Assembly: GCF_037975245.1 (NCBI RefSeq)
Contig: NC_092568.1
Location: 432,001 to 496,000 of the forward strand
DNA length: 64,000 bases
Reading direction: 5' to 3'
From: Apostichopus japonicus
Taxonomy: Eukaryota > Echinodermata > Holothuroidea > Aspidochirotida > Stichopodidae
The notes under the pieces are model-generated. The model did not search any database and had not been told where the DNA came from. It worked only from the letters and a program-made list of their open reading frames with translations. Positions 47,635-60,734 of the stretch are shown here, piece after piece; the first letter of the stretch is position 1, and each line of letters starts with the position of its first letter. The position numbers were made by a program, and so were the translations under genes.

Positions 47635-47900
47635 AATCATTCACAGATTGGCCTTGGATAATATTCGGCATAACTTTTTTTTCTAATAGGGTTGTGAATG
47701 AGTGGAACGGGTTGCCTGAGAAAGTTGTACTTACAAGTAGTGTGAATGGGTTTAATAATGCTTTGGACAAGCACTTTAAGCATTGTAATCGGGTCTGAGT
47801 GTTTGTGTCTTCAGTTTTTTTTCCCTTCTCCCCTACAGGGTCATTGACGGGGACTTAAGTGTCCCTCCGGATTCCATTTTTCTACTAAACTAAACTAACA
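47635..47900 (+). pseudogene. LINE 3'-end fragment
   Basis: An open stretch reads FFSNRVVNEWNGLPEKVV and continues SVNGFNNALDKHFKH to a stop. This RVVNxWNxLPxxVV signature is common at the end of non-LTR retrotransposon proteins. It is followed by an untranslated tail with a short TAAAC repeat near 47885-47900. Only the 3' end is present, as expected from 5'-truncated insertion. Confidence 0.75.
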
Positions 47901-49159
47901 TTAGGCCTTAGGGCTAATAGACGGACTATCCCTTGAATACTGAATAGGCATATAGCCGAGACAATAGCCTATCGATATTGTGCAGTGATGTACGGACATT
48001 ACGGAATACCATTGAGGAGGTAGATCAAGAAAGTTATTGTTAGGGTTGGAAATGACAGAAAAAATACGGAAGTGTTATAGGCACACTGAGTAAGGTGAAG
48101 GCAAATTGGAATTGCACAGCAGCAATTACTGTTAGACTCAGTGAACAATGTAAGCCTACACCTAACAGTTATGTAAGCATAAGCTAATGCTGGAAAAAAA
48201 TCATCCGTAGATAATATCACAACTTCCATAGAATAAGATGACAAAAAACGCTCAAAGCAAATGAAGAACCAGAACAAAACAAAATCCCTGTCCAATAGTA
48301 CAGGGAATAGATTACCACTAAATGGCCAAAAAGAACAATAATCTCGAGAACAGATGCATCATAGCTGCAGCTATATGACTGCGCCTTACTATCCAGTGTA
48401 AGATCTTCTTCTAGTCTTGTGAAAGATCCTTAAAAAAAATCCTCATTCGTCGTATTGGAGTTTTTCTCGAAAATACAAACAAATTATCTCCTTATAGGAC
48501 TGGTTTCAGGTCCAATAAGTCCCATCTTTAGAATTACGGAAACTATCAAAATCGGCTTGCCAATCAAACAACACTCGGCCGCTCCTTTTTTCTTTATTGT
48601 GGAAGCCCATTCGACCGTCAAAACTTGGCATAATGGTGTCCGGTACAAACTACTAAATTATAATTTTACAACATACAAATATATATCTCACCAATCCGAC
48701 TATAAGACTTCTTTTCTCTTACCGCCTCCACTGCCGTACATTGAAAATTAACTTCAATGGTCTAAGCTCGAATGCATTTGAGCTCAAAGCTGCAGTACTT
48801 CTCGGTTTATAGAGTAGCGGCCTATTGATATGTTAATGACTCCCTTACAATGAGCTGAATTCTACTGACTGCATCAGCACTTGGTGTAGTAGATGGAGAG
48901 TAAAAATTTACCCGACAAATCTAAGTTTTTAATCTTTAATTGAAGTATCCTTACTTTACTGACTCGACTGGGGACTATATAATATTAATCTTCTAGCACC
49001 AACAATGTTTAGTCTCCACCGTATTTTTTTCCTGCTTTATTTATTCGCCAACCTACAGGAGCTACCCCCTCTCCCCCCTTCTATTTTCGTCAGCCTCACA
49101 AAAAGTATTTATTAGCAATTACCCTTGTGTTGTGAGCTACCTATAACCTATAACTATAA
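47901..49159. other. Gene-free stretch
   Basis: No family-level resemblance found on either strand. Short ORFs only, of ordinary AT-rich composition. Confidence 0.5.
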
Positions 49160-51357
49160 CAGGCGCGTATCCAGGATTTTCTAACCCGGGGGGCGCGAAG
49201 TACTATCTAAGCGGAGCGCCACCATCGGTTGGCGCGCAGCGTACAAGAAAATTTCTGGTTTTGATACCCCCCAGATCACCGGAAACGGCACTTCTCGGGC
49301 TTGAAATGACCAACCAGATGAACCCTTTTGGCCTGAGAACCAAGTATTTCCTAATAGTTTTTTTTTCCATCCATAACCATTTTGTAGATTGTCAACCCGG
49401 CACACGTCATGTTCGACCTGATCGCATGTCCTGTGGGTCTTTGCTTTTGTAGGTGATTCTACGTCGCGGCCCACAATACCCGTCAGCCCCACTTTTCAAG
49501 GTTTTAAGCCCCAAATTTGTTCAGAATTTGAGAATTCACATTTCTCGTGAATAAACTCACTTCAAAACATACCCATAATGTTGTACAAAATTTCATCTAT
49601 GGACACCCAATATAGAAAAACTACCTTCAACCCCTAACAGACCGGTCAAAATTGCACGAGTAGAGGGAAGTGTGATGCAGAATGTTGGTCAGAAATTTTC
49701 GAAAATTCAGACACAGTTAATTTATTGGTGTACAAATATTAAACCTCTTATAACGGCTATTATAAAACTTGGTTGAAGGAAATGAAAAAATAGCAGATAT
49801 TTCCGAAACAGCGGAACACTACACACATAAGCGTAGGAGGCGCGGCGGCAGTGGCGGAGCTAGGGGTATTGGTCAGGAGGGGCGAGAATGGTCTGTAGGG
49901 GCGCTTTCGACACTATCTAAGCGGAGCGCCACCACTGGTTGGCGCGTAGCGCACAGACAAATTTTGAGTAAAGATACTCCCTAGATCGCAGGAAATGACC
50001 CTTTCAGGGCCTGGCTAATTTGCAGATAAACGAAGAATAGGGTGTCATCGCCAAATTACACCAACAAAATGTGACAAATGTCAATAAGTAGATGAGAGCA
50101 CAATAAAAAAGTCAATAATCTAGAATAAGTAAAAAGTGGTAAAGAGCTGAAAAAGGCGCCAGCAGTCCATTTGAGTCCAGTCCGTCAGGGGGCGCATCCG
50201 CCCCCTGACCGTATGGACGCTCCGAAACTGCGCGGCGGGGGTGCAGCCCCTAATTCGCCATTACTAATGTAAAAGAAACTTTTGACATAATTGGACCTCC
50301 TTGCTTTTTATACATCTACATGAGACATGTCGTTGTTTACATTAGCATCCCGCGGTATACTGCGCAATTTTAACGGACCGTACGGTACATGATGGCATGC
50401 GATGTAATAACCGATGCTTGCTTATATGATATTGACATTGACACGTTGAAAGCGCGCTTCGCGCGTGCAAATTTTTGGTTATTTTTTTCAGGCAAGTCGG
50501 ACAGTTTTGAGGATTTTCATCCTGGAACGCCATTTTCATGCTCACTGATATGATGTGATATTTGCTGTTTGCGTTACAAATTCGAACAGGCGCGTAGCGA
50601 GGAATTTGCCAAGGGAGGTGCGAAGCCTGTAGGCAAATTATCTAAGCGTAGCGCCACCATAAGTTGGCGCGAAGCGTACAAGAAAATTTTGGCCGAAAAT
50701 GCCTCCCAGATCGCTGGAAATGGCACTACCCAGGACCATTTGTTAGCGCGAAGCGTACAAGCAAATTTTGGCCGAAAATGTCTCCCAGATCGCTGGAAAT
50801 GACACTTCCCAGGCCTTGTAAGTTGCATCTAAGCACTTTCTATTTTGAAATTACTTAGCGATATCATTTAAAAAAATGCTGAATGGGGGCGGTCGCCCCA
50901 TCCCAAAATGCGTCATGTTCCCCGACGACACGGTCGAGTTCGAGACCAGCCACAGTTGTTTTCATAGCACAATTCTACACACGCGTTATGATAGACCATA
51001 TATAGAATATATATAGATCATTAGTGAGAGAGGAAAATGGAAACGTCAACAAAATGGAGTTGTCGGTGTAAGGGGTAGGATGAGGCACACTTTTACGAAA
51101 TCATTGATCCGTCACTGGCTACCCTTCAGCGCTGTAATGATGTCACTGTTCCTCTTTCTCTTCCCGGTGTCTTCGCGTTTTTCTTTTACTCCCTCCTTTT
51201 CTCCTTCTTCTCTCTTTCTTCTTTTTCTTTTCCCTTCCTTCCTCTCCTCCTCCTCTTTTCCCCCTCTTTTTTCCTTTTTTCTTCTCTTTTTTTCTCTCCT
51301 CTTTTTCTTACCCGGGGGGCGCGCGCCCCTAACGCCCCCCCCCTGGATACGCACCTG
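49160..51357. mobile_element. Composite hAT-like element E with nested insertions
   Basis: Outer ends CAGGCGCGTATCCAGG and CCTGGATACGCACCTG are 15/16 inverted repeats, with CTTACCCGGGGGGCGCG-type text inside both. The interior holds a family-D-like piece (from 49826), a family A copy inside that (49849-50230), a second E-like start (CAGGCGCGTAGCGAGG, from about 50587) and a long C/T-rich tract (51130-51310). No perfect 8-bp duplication; both flanks carry TATAACCTA-like text. Confidence 0.65.
49849..50230. mobile_element. hAT-like MITE family A, copy 3 (nested)
   Basis: CAGTGGCGGAGC to GCTCCGAAACTG between perfect 8-bp duplications CGCGGCGG. Joining the flanks rebuilds a family-D-like GTAGGAGGCGCGGCGGGG end, showing that it landed inside an older element. 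Confidence 0.9.
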
Positions 51358-52564
51358 TATAACCTAGAACTATGATTACGTACAGCTGTACGTAAGTAAT
51401 GTGCCTCAGAATGCACTGTCATTTGCGGCCTATATTTCTTCCAGCGGAGGACCCCTATACGTGAGTCGGTTTCAATGACCTCAAGGCAGCACACCCTCCT
51501 TTATAAAGATTCGCCTCTGGTCCCTGTATAAAATTTCATGCCCATAATTAAAACAATTTTTTTAAATTTCTTCCTCCGCCACACGCCACTGAACTGTCAA
51601 CTGTTATTTGGTTTAAGGGCCTAATTATTTCTCGGAAGATACGACGAAAATCAATATAAATTCAAAACAGTGGTTGCTGTAGTTAAAAACTGTTTAACGA
51701 ATCCCACCCCCTCACCACCACCACCATGCCTACAAAGACATACCTCATAGAGCACCATCTTATCACCAGCGTTGTTTGATTGAAATTGGCCTGCACTGTC
51801 AGTTCCAGTCCCCTAACATACGGAATGAAAGGTACTAGTGGTTTTATTTATTTATTTCTAAGAATAGTCATCCAAGATAGAATCCGGACACTAACTGAAC
51901 TCAGCACAATTACTTTTCCCTGCGCCTATCAACCCCCAGTCCCCTTATAGGTTTTCAACCAATCATGTGATCATATATGCAGTCATACGTCAAAGGAAGT
52001 ACCACCGACGGTCACCTCTTAGAGAGAGCGAGAAAAAAAGAGTAGGTCTTCATAGTACAGATGAGATTAGCTAAAATTAATCCATTACTGCCTACCTTCT
52101 ATAGATAACGTCGATGAAGTCCAGCCTGTACGTACATATTATCCCTATACACAGATGAATTCAACCTAGGGCTACATCTCTCCTCACCTTCACGAAACTA
52201 CTAACTCCCAATTTTTGAAACAATTTCCCTTTTGAACTCAATGGCTGTTGGACCCTGTACTGAGTGTTACGGTAGTTTCGGATTCTCTGTCTTTCTTAGA
52301 GAAGCAGAAAATCTAAAAAACACAAATTGAATTCGATTACAATATTTTTGTTGTTTACGGTTGTATAGATGTAAACGTGCTCTTCAATGTGATCGGACAC
52401 CAGTGTGTTAACACAACACAATGTAAGAGTAAATAGAGACCAAATGCTATGACCAAAACACACGATCAATAATGCACCATAGTCAATTTACAATAGAGTT
52501 CACAGGATAAAGATATGTCCTCGTCCAATCCTTATTGATCTCTTTCTATTAACGTTACTATATG

Positions 52565-52824
52565 CATGATGTTGTATGCATTTGTATGTATTTTAGATCC
52601 TCCTGCAAGCAGGAACTCGCGAAGAAGCCATCATGGGCTTATCAAAGCCGCAAGCTGACCGAAGTCAGTCTCTTAGATTCATATTTTAACGTCCACGATT
52701 ATGAATTGTCAATTGTCAACGACTATGTAGGCCTAACTGGACGAAATACTTTAATCTTGGAGTGACTCGAACTCGGGACCTTATGATTGAAAGGCATCGG
52801 CGTTAACCACTGAACTAACACTCC
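52565..52824 (-). mobile_element. tRNA-derived SINE, copy 2
   Basis: Same head, boxes and body as the copy at 3420-3666, with a few substitutions (for example GTTAGTTCAGTGG in the A box). Head at 52824, tail of ATAC-type text near 52565-52592. Confidence 0.78.
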
Positions 52825-55289
52825 CTAAATGTTGGGAGAATGATGTGGAATTTACATGCGGTAGTTCACAAGGTATTATTTGTTCCATGTAAGTGCCAAA
52901 GGCCATCAGAATTAAACCGTAAAGCCCCTCCCCCAGCCTCTCCCCTCCCCTACCCCAGACGATTCCAAAGTTTTCTACCCAAACAATTATTGCCAGATAA
53001 CGAACTAGAGCAGATATCAACATAGATACTCTGCATGGGAAAGTTGCAGTGTTTTAACGATAAAGTTGACTTTTCTCTTGTTTTGCTCCATTTCTAGCAT
53101 ATTTGGAGATGAACAACAGACATCGTCTGATAGATCCAAAAGACCGCAATTCTGATCAGAAACATTGAAGAACAATGCTGGGGACCATACCTTAGGGCTG
53201 TCCTCCAAATAATTTCTTATTATCAATTTTGATTTTCTTTTTTTCGATGTAGTACATGTAGAAACCAGAAGAGTAAATTCGCGAAGTGTGGGGGTCTCAT
53301 CCCACCCCCCACCGAGCACCCCCCCCAAAAAAAATCAGAAATCGGTCTCAAGTGGGAACAGAAATCAGCGTGGTTTAACACCCATGGACGTGGCTCTTAA
53401 TTATATTCTATGGCAATTTATGAGCGGGAACGTCCTCTTTTGTGAATTTGTGCTTGAAAATCGCTACAGGAGGACATAAATATCATCTGAGAATGTAGCA
53501 GCTTTCGAGTGTCCATCATCCTGGGCTGCCCCCCCCCCCAGTAGTATTGTCAACTTATCTCATTACAGAAAACAATTAGACGTTTAATTCTGCTTTCATA
53601 AGTTTCTATAGTTAAGAGTCTAGTGTTGTTGTCAAGTAGATACATACCCGATATAAGTTAGCAATCACTAACAGCACATGTTAACAAACGCACTGTTCTA
53701 CCAAATAGAGGGCAGCAATGCTAACTAGGCACCAAAGCCGTATATTTAGATACGGCTCTGCTAAGCACTAACTGTAACAATCAAAAGTGACATACAACAC
53801 CCTGCCCTCTCCACTAGTGCTTTGAGATCCATTTCAAATAAATTTCGAAGTAAATTCTCTTTCTGAAACATTTGTGCTAAAAATTATAATGAAAGAACAA
53901 GAAATACCTAAAATCTTGCAGCTTTATGTGGATAGACTGGTGGACCTCATAGGGCCCTGACAAATAATCCATAGAAATTACTGTGAGATTCCTCTTTTGT
54001 GACAAAAATTGTGTTTTTAGAAACCACCACGAGAGGACAAAAATATCATCTGAGAATGCCACAGCTTTCGAGTGTTCGCCATCCTGCCCACCCCCAACCC
54101 CCCCAGCTTCACTCCAGTGCTTGGAGGTACACTCCAAATTTATTTCGGAGCTTTTTCTATGTCTGAAAATATGTTGTTATGCTTGAAATCGTTATGGGAG
54201 AACAAGAAAATATCTGAAAGTGATGCAGCCCTTGACGAGGGGGGGGGGGTTCCATTTACAAGAGCTCTGCCTCCGCTCCTTTACCCCTCTGAGTTGAGCT
54301 TGCCGCTGTTTTTAAAGTGCCTTGTGCGCAGCTCACGTTAAAATGCTCTTACTCTAGAAAACTTTGTTCAATGAAATCAATGCAGTTAACTGATTAAATC
54401 CTCAAATGACTTCCCCTATGTTTATTCAGATTTGAAGAAAGCCATTGGAAGTATTTGTGTGAAGTGATATCATGCTGTCTTTGTTAGTGTGTTTGTATGT
54501 TTGTGTTTGTTTGTTTGTGCGTGTGAAGCAACAAAGAAGTATCTCTGTTATTGTAGTACATGTAAGAAAAGAACAGCAACAAAAGCAACAATCAGTAATC
54601 TTATTAAAAAATTTCACCGTGTTCAATATTTTATTTTCAATTATAGATCCCACACAACATACAGCAGTAACTTTTAAACATAATTGTAACTCAAAAAAGT
54701 CCATATTTTTTGTGTGTGGAAAATCTACGTAGAATTTCGGAAGCTACTTAAGTGTAATGTGAATCTAAACTCAAGGAAAACAATTCTACCAAAAACACAA
54801 CTCCTAACAACGCCAATGCAGAAATAGCAATAAAACCACATCCTATGCCAATGGTATATGCCCGATGGGTTACTAAGGGGGAGAGGGCAGGAAGAACAAA
54901 CTTTAAAAAAAAAATCGGCAATTTCTTGTTTCTGCAGGGTGGAGTGAGAGGCAGACAATCGTTTGCCCCCCCCCCCATCTCACCCAGTGGCTTTGCCAAA
55001 TACAACCCACTAAAATGTAGACAAGTTACTTTTGCAAAACTGTTTATTCCAGAGCGAAGTTTCCTGAGTTTGCAATGTTGTGAAGTAAGATATTTTTACA
55101 GAGGCCTTCACTTGCTCAAATGATGTGTTTATCTCATTGACGTGTATATAACTTACTAGTCCTTAAGCAAACTTCTATTTATATTATGGAAAAGTAACCC
55201 GATTACGACATATGTTGATATTAGAAACATGATCAACCAGCAGTTCATACAATGATAAAAAGATTGATGCAATTCACAATACTTTTGAA
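52825..55289. other. Gene-free stretch with diverged segmental repeats
   Basis: Two or three diverged copies of a segment containing ATATCATCTGAGAATG and GCAGCTTTCGAGTGT (near 53480, 54040 and, more weakly, 54210) suggest an old local duplication of about 550 bp. No protein-coding exon supported. Confidence 0.45.
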
Positions 55290-55295
55290 TTTATT
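55290..55295 (-). promoter_or_regulatory. Candidate MKKS polyadenylation signal
   Basis: AATAAA on the minus strand about 260 bases after the MKKS stop codon, a usual distance for a 3' UTR end. Confidence 0.4.
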
Positions 55296-55556
55296 TGTGA
55301 CTGAATAACAGCAAGCACCCAAAGAGATAGTTCCATCTCTGCAGAGGTCAAGCCCCAGTTACGACCCCCACCCACAAAAAAAATCCTTTCTCCAAATTAG
55401 AAGTAGGGGGAGGGGAGGGGGAAGGGATGCTCCAATCTATATTTGCATGTCTGTGTAACTTCATTGTTTAAGTTTCCAGTCTTGAAAAACTACCTGTACT
55501 TAATTCTTTTTAAGATAAAATAGAATTGATTCTTACAACTTTTCCTTCATCACCAA

Positions 55557-58389
55557 TCACTCAGATGAAGTAACCATTGCACCAATACTGAGAATCATGT
55601 TGGACATCTCAACGGACATTTTCAAAGCATTCTTCTTCGTGATCAATAAGTCAACGACCTTTTGATCCCAATTTGTACCGCCATCTTCTCTCATTCCAAA
55701 GTAGTCTCCCGTTTCGTCTTCTTCAGACATTTTACCGGGGAAAGATTGACGATGCCTTTCGCCGATGGCCCCGATCCTGTGACTGTCTTGTGAATTGAAC
55801 AGCCGGCTCTTCGTAGAATCCACATCTTCATCTTCAAAGTTTGATGAACGAGTTTCTTCCAGTGATCCAGATAATGAAGATGGTTGGCCACTTCTAAGGC
55901 CTTTAGCGACACCTTCCAACGACCTTAAAAATAACCCAGATGTCAGGTTAAACTGATGAAGAGTACAAGGTAATTCGGATCTTGCAGCTTCCCACAGTTC
56001 TGTCAGCTGGGATTAGAGATAGAAAGAAGAAAAAACTTTTGGAAAAAGAATGTTCCTCTAAGAAAGAAAAATCAGAAATTGAGTATCAATTTGAAAAAAA
56101 AAAAAAAACTGGAGAAAGCAAGGAGGAGTAGAGGGGAGGGTGTTATGGCTGACTTGTTTTTCCTTCCATCATGCTCTTTTCTAGTAGGTAGCCAAAGTAT
56201 GGGACAATTGTATCCACTCTGGCAAACACCCTCCCTCCCCTTTCAAACTACTCTGTGTGCCTTTGATGAACTTTGACCTCCATATTCTACACCATTATTA
56301 TTCAGCCATTCTTCAGACCATGAATGTTTGCGACTGGCTCTAAAATGATACAAACAAAACATTGCAGTAACTGGTGCATGGTCTCTCTTACACACTATTG
56401 AACTATTCCAATAAGATAAAAATCAGTCAAATAGTGCATATTTTGATGAAGTCATAAAACACACACAAGTGAATTTATTTCTTCAACTCCATAACTGGGA
56501 AAATCCTGCAAAACAGTTAGTTTTATGATTATCATGATATTGTGCTGCAAACCTAACCAGCTGTTGGAGAGGTGATTGCAATTTTTTTTTTTACAGGCAC
56601 CCTCTACTTTGACTCTCCCAATTACATCTTTTGCTCTCCGTCTGGGGCTGTTGCATAACTTTGACGACTTAATTTCAGCTACGTATATAGAGTCGGTTAG
56701 TAAAACCAAACTGTCATAAACGATAAACAAACTGCATGAGACTGATTCGTCAAACTTTCACTGCAGTTTTCTTTTGCTTTATTTAGTCAAAACATATAAC
56801 GTCAAAATAATTATTATTTTACTATTTTTTATTATTTTAGGTTTTACAGTCTTGTTCAGGGCCAAGGCCCTCTCATACAACTTCACAACTTGACCCTGGT
56901 CATTGGTAACTTGTCACACCTACTGTACACACCAAGTGTGCACAATCCAAACAATCTCTCCTGAGGCACCACAGTGCACCACAACCATGTGTCCCCCGGG
57001 GGACTTCCCATAGGGTGCAGCCACAGGGCGCACGCAACTATAATGGAGTCAAATGTCACTTTCTTTTTGAACAAATTTTTTGCATTTCTTATATTTTCAT
57101 CAGATCCTCTTGCAGACATACAGAGACACACAATCAGACTCACCTTCCCACGGAGGATTGTAACCAGACACGTTTCAAAGACGCCACCCCCAGGGACCAC
57201 CTCTGGATTGCTTAGAGACAAACAAGCAACGTGGTAGGCCACACCAAAAACATGCTGAAAGCAAAAATAAAGTATTGTTTGTGATTAATTGCACTGTATA
57301 CTCATCCTACAGTCTTCTCATCAGTTTTAATTGTAAATGAGTTAAATGTATTCTCCATCTTTACCAACCCCAATCCCCCTCCTCCAGTTCCTTTTCATCC
57401 CTTCTTCTTTTTTCAACTTTTTTTTGTTCTTTCTTGAAAAGCATAATTATACTTACTTCGATGCATTAGTATCATACAACTAATGATTTGATACCTTGTC
57501 AATATTCAAAGGACCGACACCTACATGTTTGCCTCTGCTTCATAACACCTTTTGAAGCATATGAACCTTTGCCTACCTGGATTTGCATATATAGTTCAAG
57601 GTTAAAGGGTTGATATTATTGTCTAAGAATTAGGAGAAACTACAGTTGATTTTACATCAGTCTGTACCAGCGGAAATGCTCCACAGAATTCACAAGGAAG
57701 TATCTACTTGTTATCACTGACAAATAATTCCTTCTACAGATGTGTACTGAAGAAAACTGACATTTGAAAGCATACAAGTTATTTAAGGTCCCGTCATAAC
57801 GAGTAATTATTAAAACTGACAACTGCTAAACTAATGGAACAACCAGTGCCATAAGATTCAATGTAATTGTTATGTAATTATATTTGTAATTACATTTATA
57901 TTACAGGAAGTTTCAACATGAAGCACAAACCTATGAGATGCTTAGGATTGGACCTGGACTGTAATTATCCATATATTTGTTTTTTATGATAGAAATGAGA
58001 TTTGTCAGGAATGGCCATGTTGCTCAATCACAGAGAAAAACAACACACAGGCACTGAAGTACCATCATCGCTAAAACATTGAGCGCATACGACTGCAAGG
58101 TTGATTGACCTCAAAAATGGAAATTCCAAAACTAGAAACTGACATAACGGTTGTTGCAACACTCAACAATATTGAAAACAAATATAAACAACCTTAAGTT
58201 ATGGTACCTTTAACTCCTGTAAACAAGCCTCTGTTCGGTGGCATAAAATCACGGTTGTTACTTGATTTTCTTGACTGGATGTCAGCTGAAGCATTTCTTG
58301 ATCTAACACTGATTGAGATGTCACATCCACCAATGACCCCAAACTGTCAGCTGTGATGTCACAATCCATGGAGGAGAGGATACAGGCCC
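55557..58389 (-). CDS. MKKS: MKKS exons 2-4
   Basis: Exon 2 (58389-58208) reads ACILSSMDCDITADSLGSL to LQELK. Exon 3 (57254-57144) reads HVFGVAYHVACLSLSNPEVV and VPGGGVFET. Exon 4 (56006-55557) carries LTELWEAARSELPC, the acidic insert and the C-terminal helix, ending TGA at 55557-55559. Donors GTACC, GTGAGT; acceptors TTGCAG, TTTCAG, CCCAG. Confidence 0.9.
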
Positions 58390-59798
58390 CTGCAACAACA
58401 ACCAGTGTAAATCGTTATAATGATGACTTCATATTTTTGTTTATAGAAATCTTGCAAACAGACGTGCTTCTTTGTCATCAAGTTGCTTCCTTAAAGTTGC
58501 GTAAAAGTATGAAACTTGTTTGCTTATTCAGTCTTCCCTTCTCCACAAAACTTGGACAGTGACTTTCAAACAGGTGCACATTGAGAGCCAATGTCTAGCT
58601 CTTAGAGAACTGGATAAAATCAGGCACCCCCTTTTACATCTTCATTTCTCATTATGAGAATACATCATTCTTTTTCCCATATTTCCCTAGGCCACCTGCT
58701 TACTCTTCACCCTGGGGTTTTGGCACCCTAACCCCTTACCCCCACCCCCAGGGTCGGACTGCTTTCAAGTCATGATCAAGCTATTTTCAACATACCTGTG
58801 AGGTTCTGAACGGCCCCAATGTGAAGCAGCGAGAGCCTATCCACTGTTAGAATTCCCATCTGATGAAGAGTCTTAACTAGAGTAGGATGTATCACTTTTT
58901 GACAGCCGACAAAATTAACTCCAGCCTGGCGAAGTTTTGAAGATAAAACTTCCATTTGCTGTGAGGCATAACCCTCAATGTCTACATCTACGCTGACTTC
59001 TAAGGTTACCCCAGGTAATGGGTCTCTTTTGATAGCAAGTGAGTTGTTGAACAGCGCCACTTTAATGTCTGCATGATCAATGTTCAACTCCTTCTTCCAG
59101 GCAGCAACAATCTTGTGAAAGCTACTTGGAACATCTAACAGCACACCATTGATTAATTTCGTCTCCGTGGCTGGGTAGCCCACCATGGTGACGTATTCCA
59201 CACGGGGTATGAACAAGTTCTTTGGTAAATTGTCGGGTAAAGACGAAAAGAGAGTCTGCAAAACCAAACTGCTGAGAATGTTAATTTCAACTGTACTGAC
59301 ACAGCAAGAGGGCTTGCTTCGAAATATACTCCGCACCAAACATAACATAGCGTCTAGATTGGAAAGGTCTATCTTAAATGAGATGTCCTTTATAGCATCC
59401 AGGCACGCATTCAGGAGGAGATTATTAATTTCACAGCAAAGTTTGTGATGTAAATCACATTTGATGGCGCCCTCCACGATAGATGAAATGACGATTCCCA
59501 TGTACAGTCCGTTGTCACTGTACACAGACAGGTGTTGCAGAATGCTACTGGCGACCAGCTGTGAGATCGGACTGGCAAAGGTTAAGTTTGAGAAAAGCTT
59601 CTGGGAGGACGCAGAGATGGTCATGAGGGCGCCATGACTGTTTTGGACGTATTTGGCTCGCCCTCGAGGACCAAAGCAGGAAAGCAGGAATTGTTTTAAG
59701 GAGGAGATGACCTGCAGTTTCTCTGGGTTACTTATTTTGACGATTGATCCGTTGTTATCTTCTTTGTGAAGGTTTGGCTGGTTTGAATTACTGCTCAT
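55557..59798 (-). CDS. MKKS: MKKS/BBS6 chaperonin-like protein (four coding exons)
   Basis: Group II chaperonin relative that, with BBS10, BBS12 and CCT, helps assemble the BBSome for ciliary traffic. Exons on the minus strand: 59798-58796, 58389-58208, 57254-57144, 56006-55557. All phases agree and give 581 residues (human 570). Landmarks: SCFGPRGRAK (40-49), SDNGLYMG (94-101) in place of the catalytic GDGTT of true chaperonins, CLVRSIFRSKPSCC, VGCQKVIHPTLVKTLHQMGI, TVILCHRTEA, VVPGGG (414-419) and the C-terminal KKNALKMSVEMSNMILSIG. As in vertebrate MKKS, the ATPase motif is lost, so it probably does not hydrolyse ATP. An acidic, serine-rich insert lies at about 470-530. The start follows immediately after an acceptor (TTTACTCAG); splicing to the upstream exon adds one more in-frame ATG. 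Confidence 0.94.
58796..59798 (-). CDS. MKKS: MKKS first coding exon
   Basis: Holds residues 1-334 and ends in phase 1 after QNLTG-. An in-frame ATG at 59900 lies in the intron upstream of the TACTCAG acceptor and is not used in the spliced model. Confidence 0.92.
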
Positions 59799-60728
59799 CT
59801 GAGTAAACAAGAATAGACTCCAGAAGGTTATACGAAAATGAGAAGCGCTGACATTTTTAAGATGCACTTTGCATTCCTTTGTATACATGACTGAAGTCAC
59901 ACCAAAGATCTCAAATGGTTAATGATCTCAATCTTTCTAAGCACTAATATGTCAGCGTATTAAAAAGTCACACAATCACATTTTGACCTCTTCATAAAAA
60001 CTGAGAGATTATAACTCTAATGTCAGCAACTTCAAGACTGTGTCCGACACCTGTTTACGACTGGACTAATTACAAATTCTTAACTCAAACAGGTTACAAT
60101 GGAATGCACTGTGGGGTTTTCATAGCAGGAGACTGGTTAACATTGTACCTTACAGGTCCCTGATTGTACAGCATATATGGACATATCTCTAGCATCAGAA
60201 GAAAGGCTTTTGACTTTCACAAATCGCAACCTTCAGCAAAGAGCATAATATTAGAAACAAATTTGTTCTCCTACAACTGTAAAAAGCTGGATTCTTGCAA
60301 TCATTCATGTAAACACCTTTCTTCCAAAATTCCTTGAAATGCCAGTCTGACACCTGTACTAGTATCTTTAAATTTGCATTTATAGACAATCAGGTTGCAT
60401 AATTCATCAGCATTATAGAAGCTTTTACTTTCCTCAAAATATTTTCATTTCATGGCAGTTAGCCGGAAAATTAGACTGAATTTGAAGGCGTGGCTTTTTC
60501 AGGTCAATCAATGTACTTTAGCTGTTCCAAAATTTGAACATAATATTAATATCATAATCATAGTTTAAAGACCATGGTGTTAGGACTGATGGGCTGATTG
60601 TGCTGGTCCTGTTGAAGACTCTGGCATCAAGTCTTGATGATAGTGTATCCTCACTTTTTCTGCTAAATCTTAGGAAACCATTAAGGGAAATAACTGTAAA
60701 ACTATTAAAAGGAGAAACAACAGAAAGT

Positions 60729-60734
60729 TTTATT
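60729..60734 (-). promoter_or_regulatory. AATAAA overlapping small-ORF 2 stop codon
   Basis: The minus-strand text TGGTAAATAAAA combines a splice donor (GTAAAT), the ORF's TAA stop (60736-60734) and an AATAAA hexamer in 10 bases. Use of the hexamer would release a short mRNA without MKKS. Confidence 0.45.

Noticed and set aside
49160-49168. Clean 8-bp target duplication for element E
   Set aside because: The flanks AACTATAA and TATAACCT do not match; only a longer TATAACCTA-like similarity is present, which may be simple-repeat drift.
51080-51494. Ser/Phe-rich and Lys/Glu-rich overlapping ORFs
   Set aside because: Both strands of a C/T-rich tract inside element E.
58353-59448. Plus-strand ORFs opposite MKKS exons
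   Set aside because: Shadows of the minus-strand coding exons.
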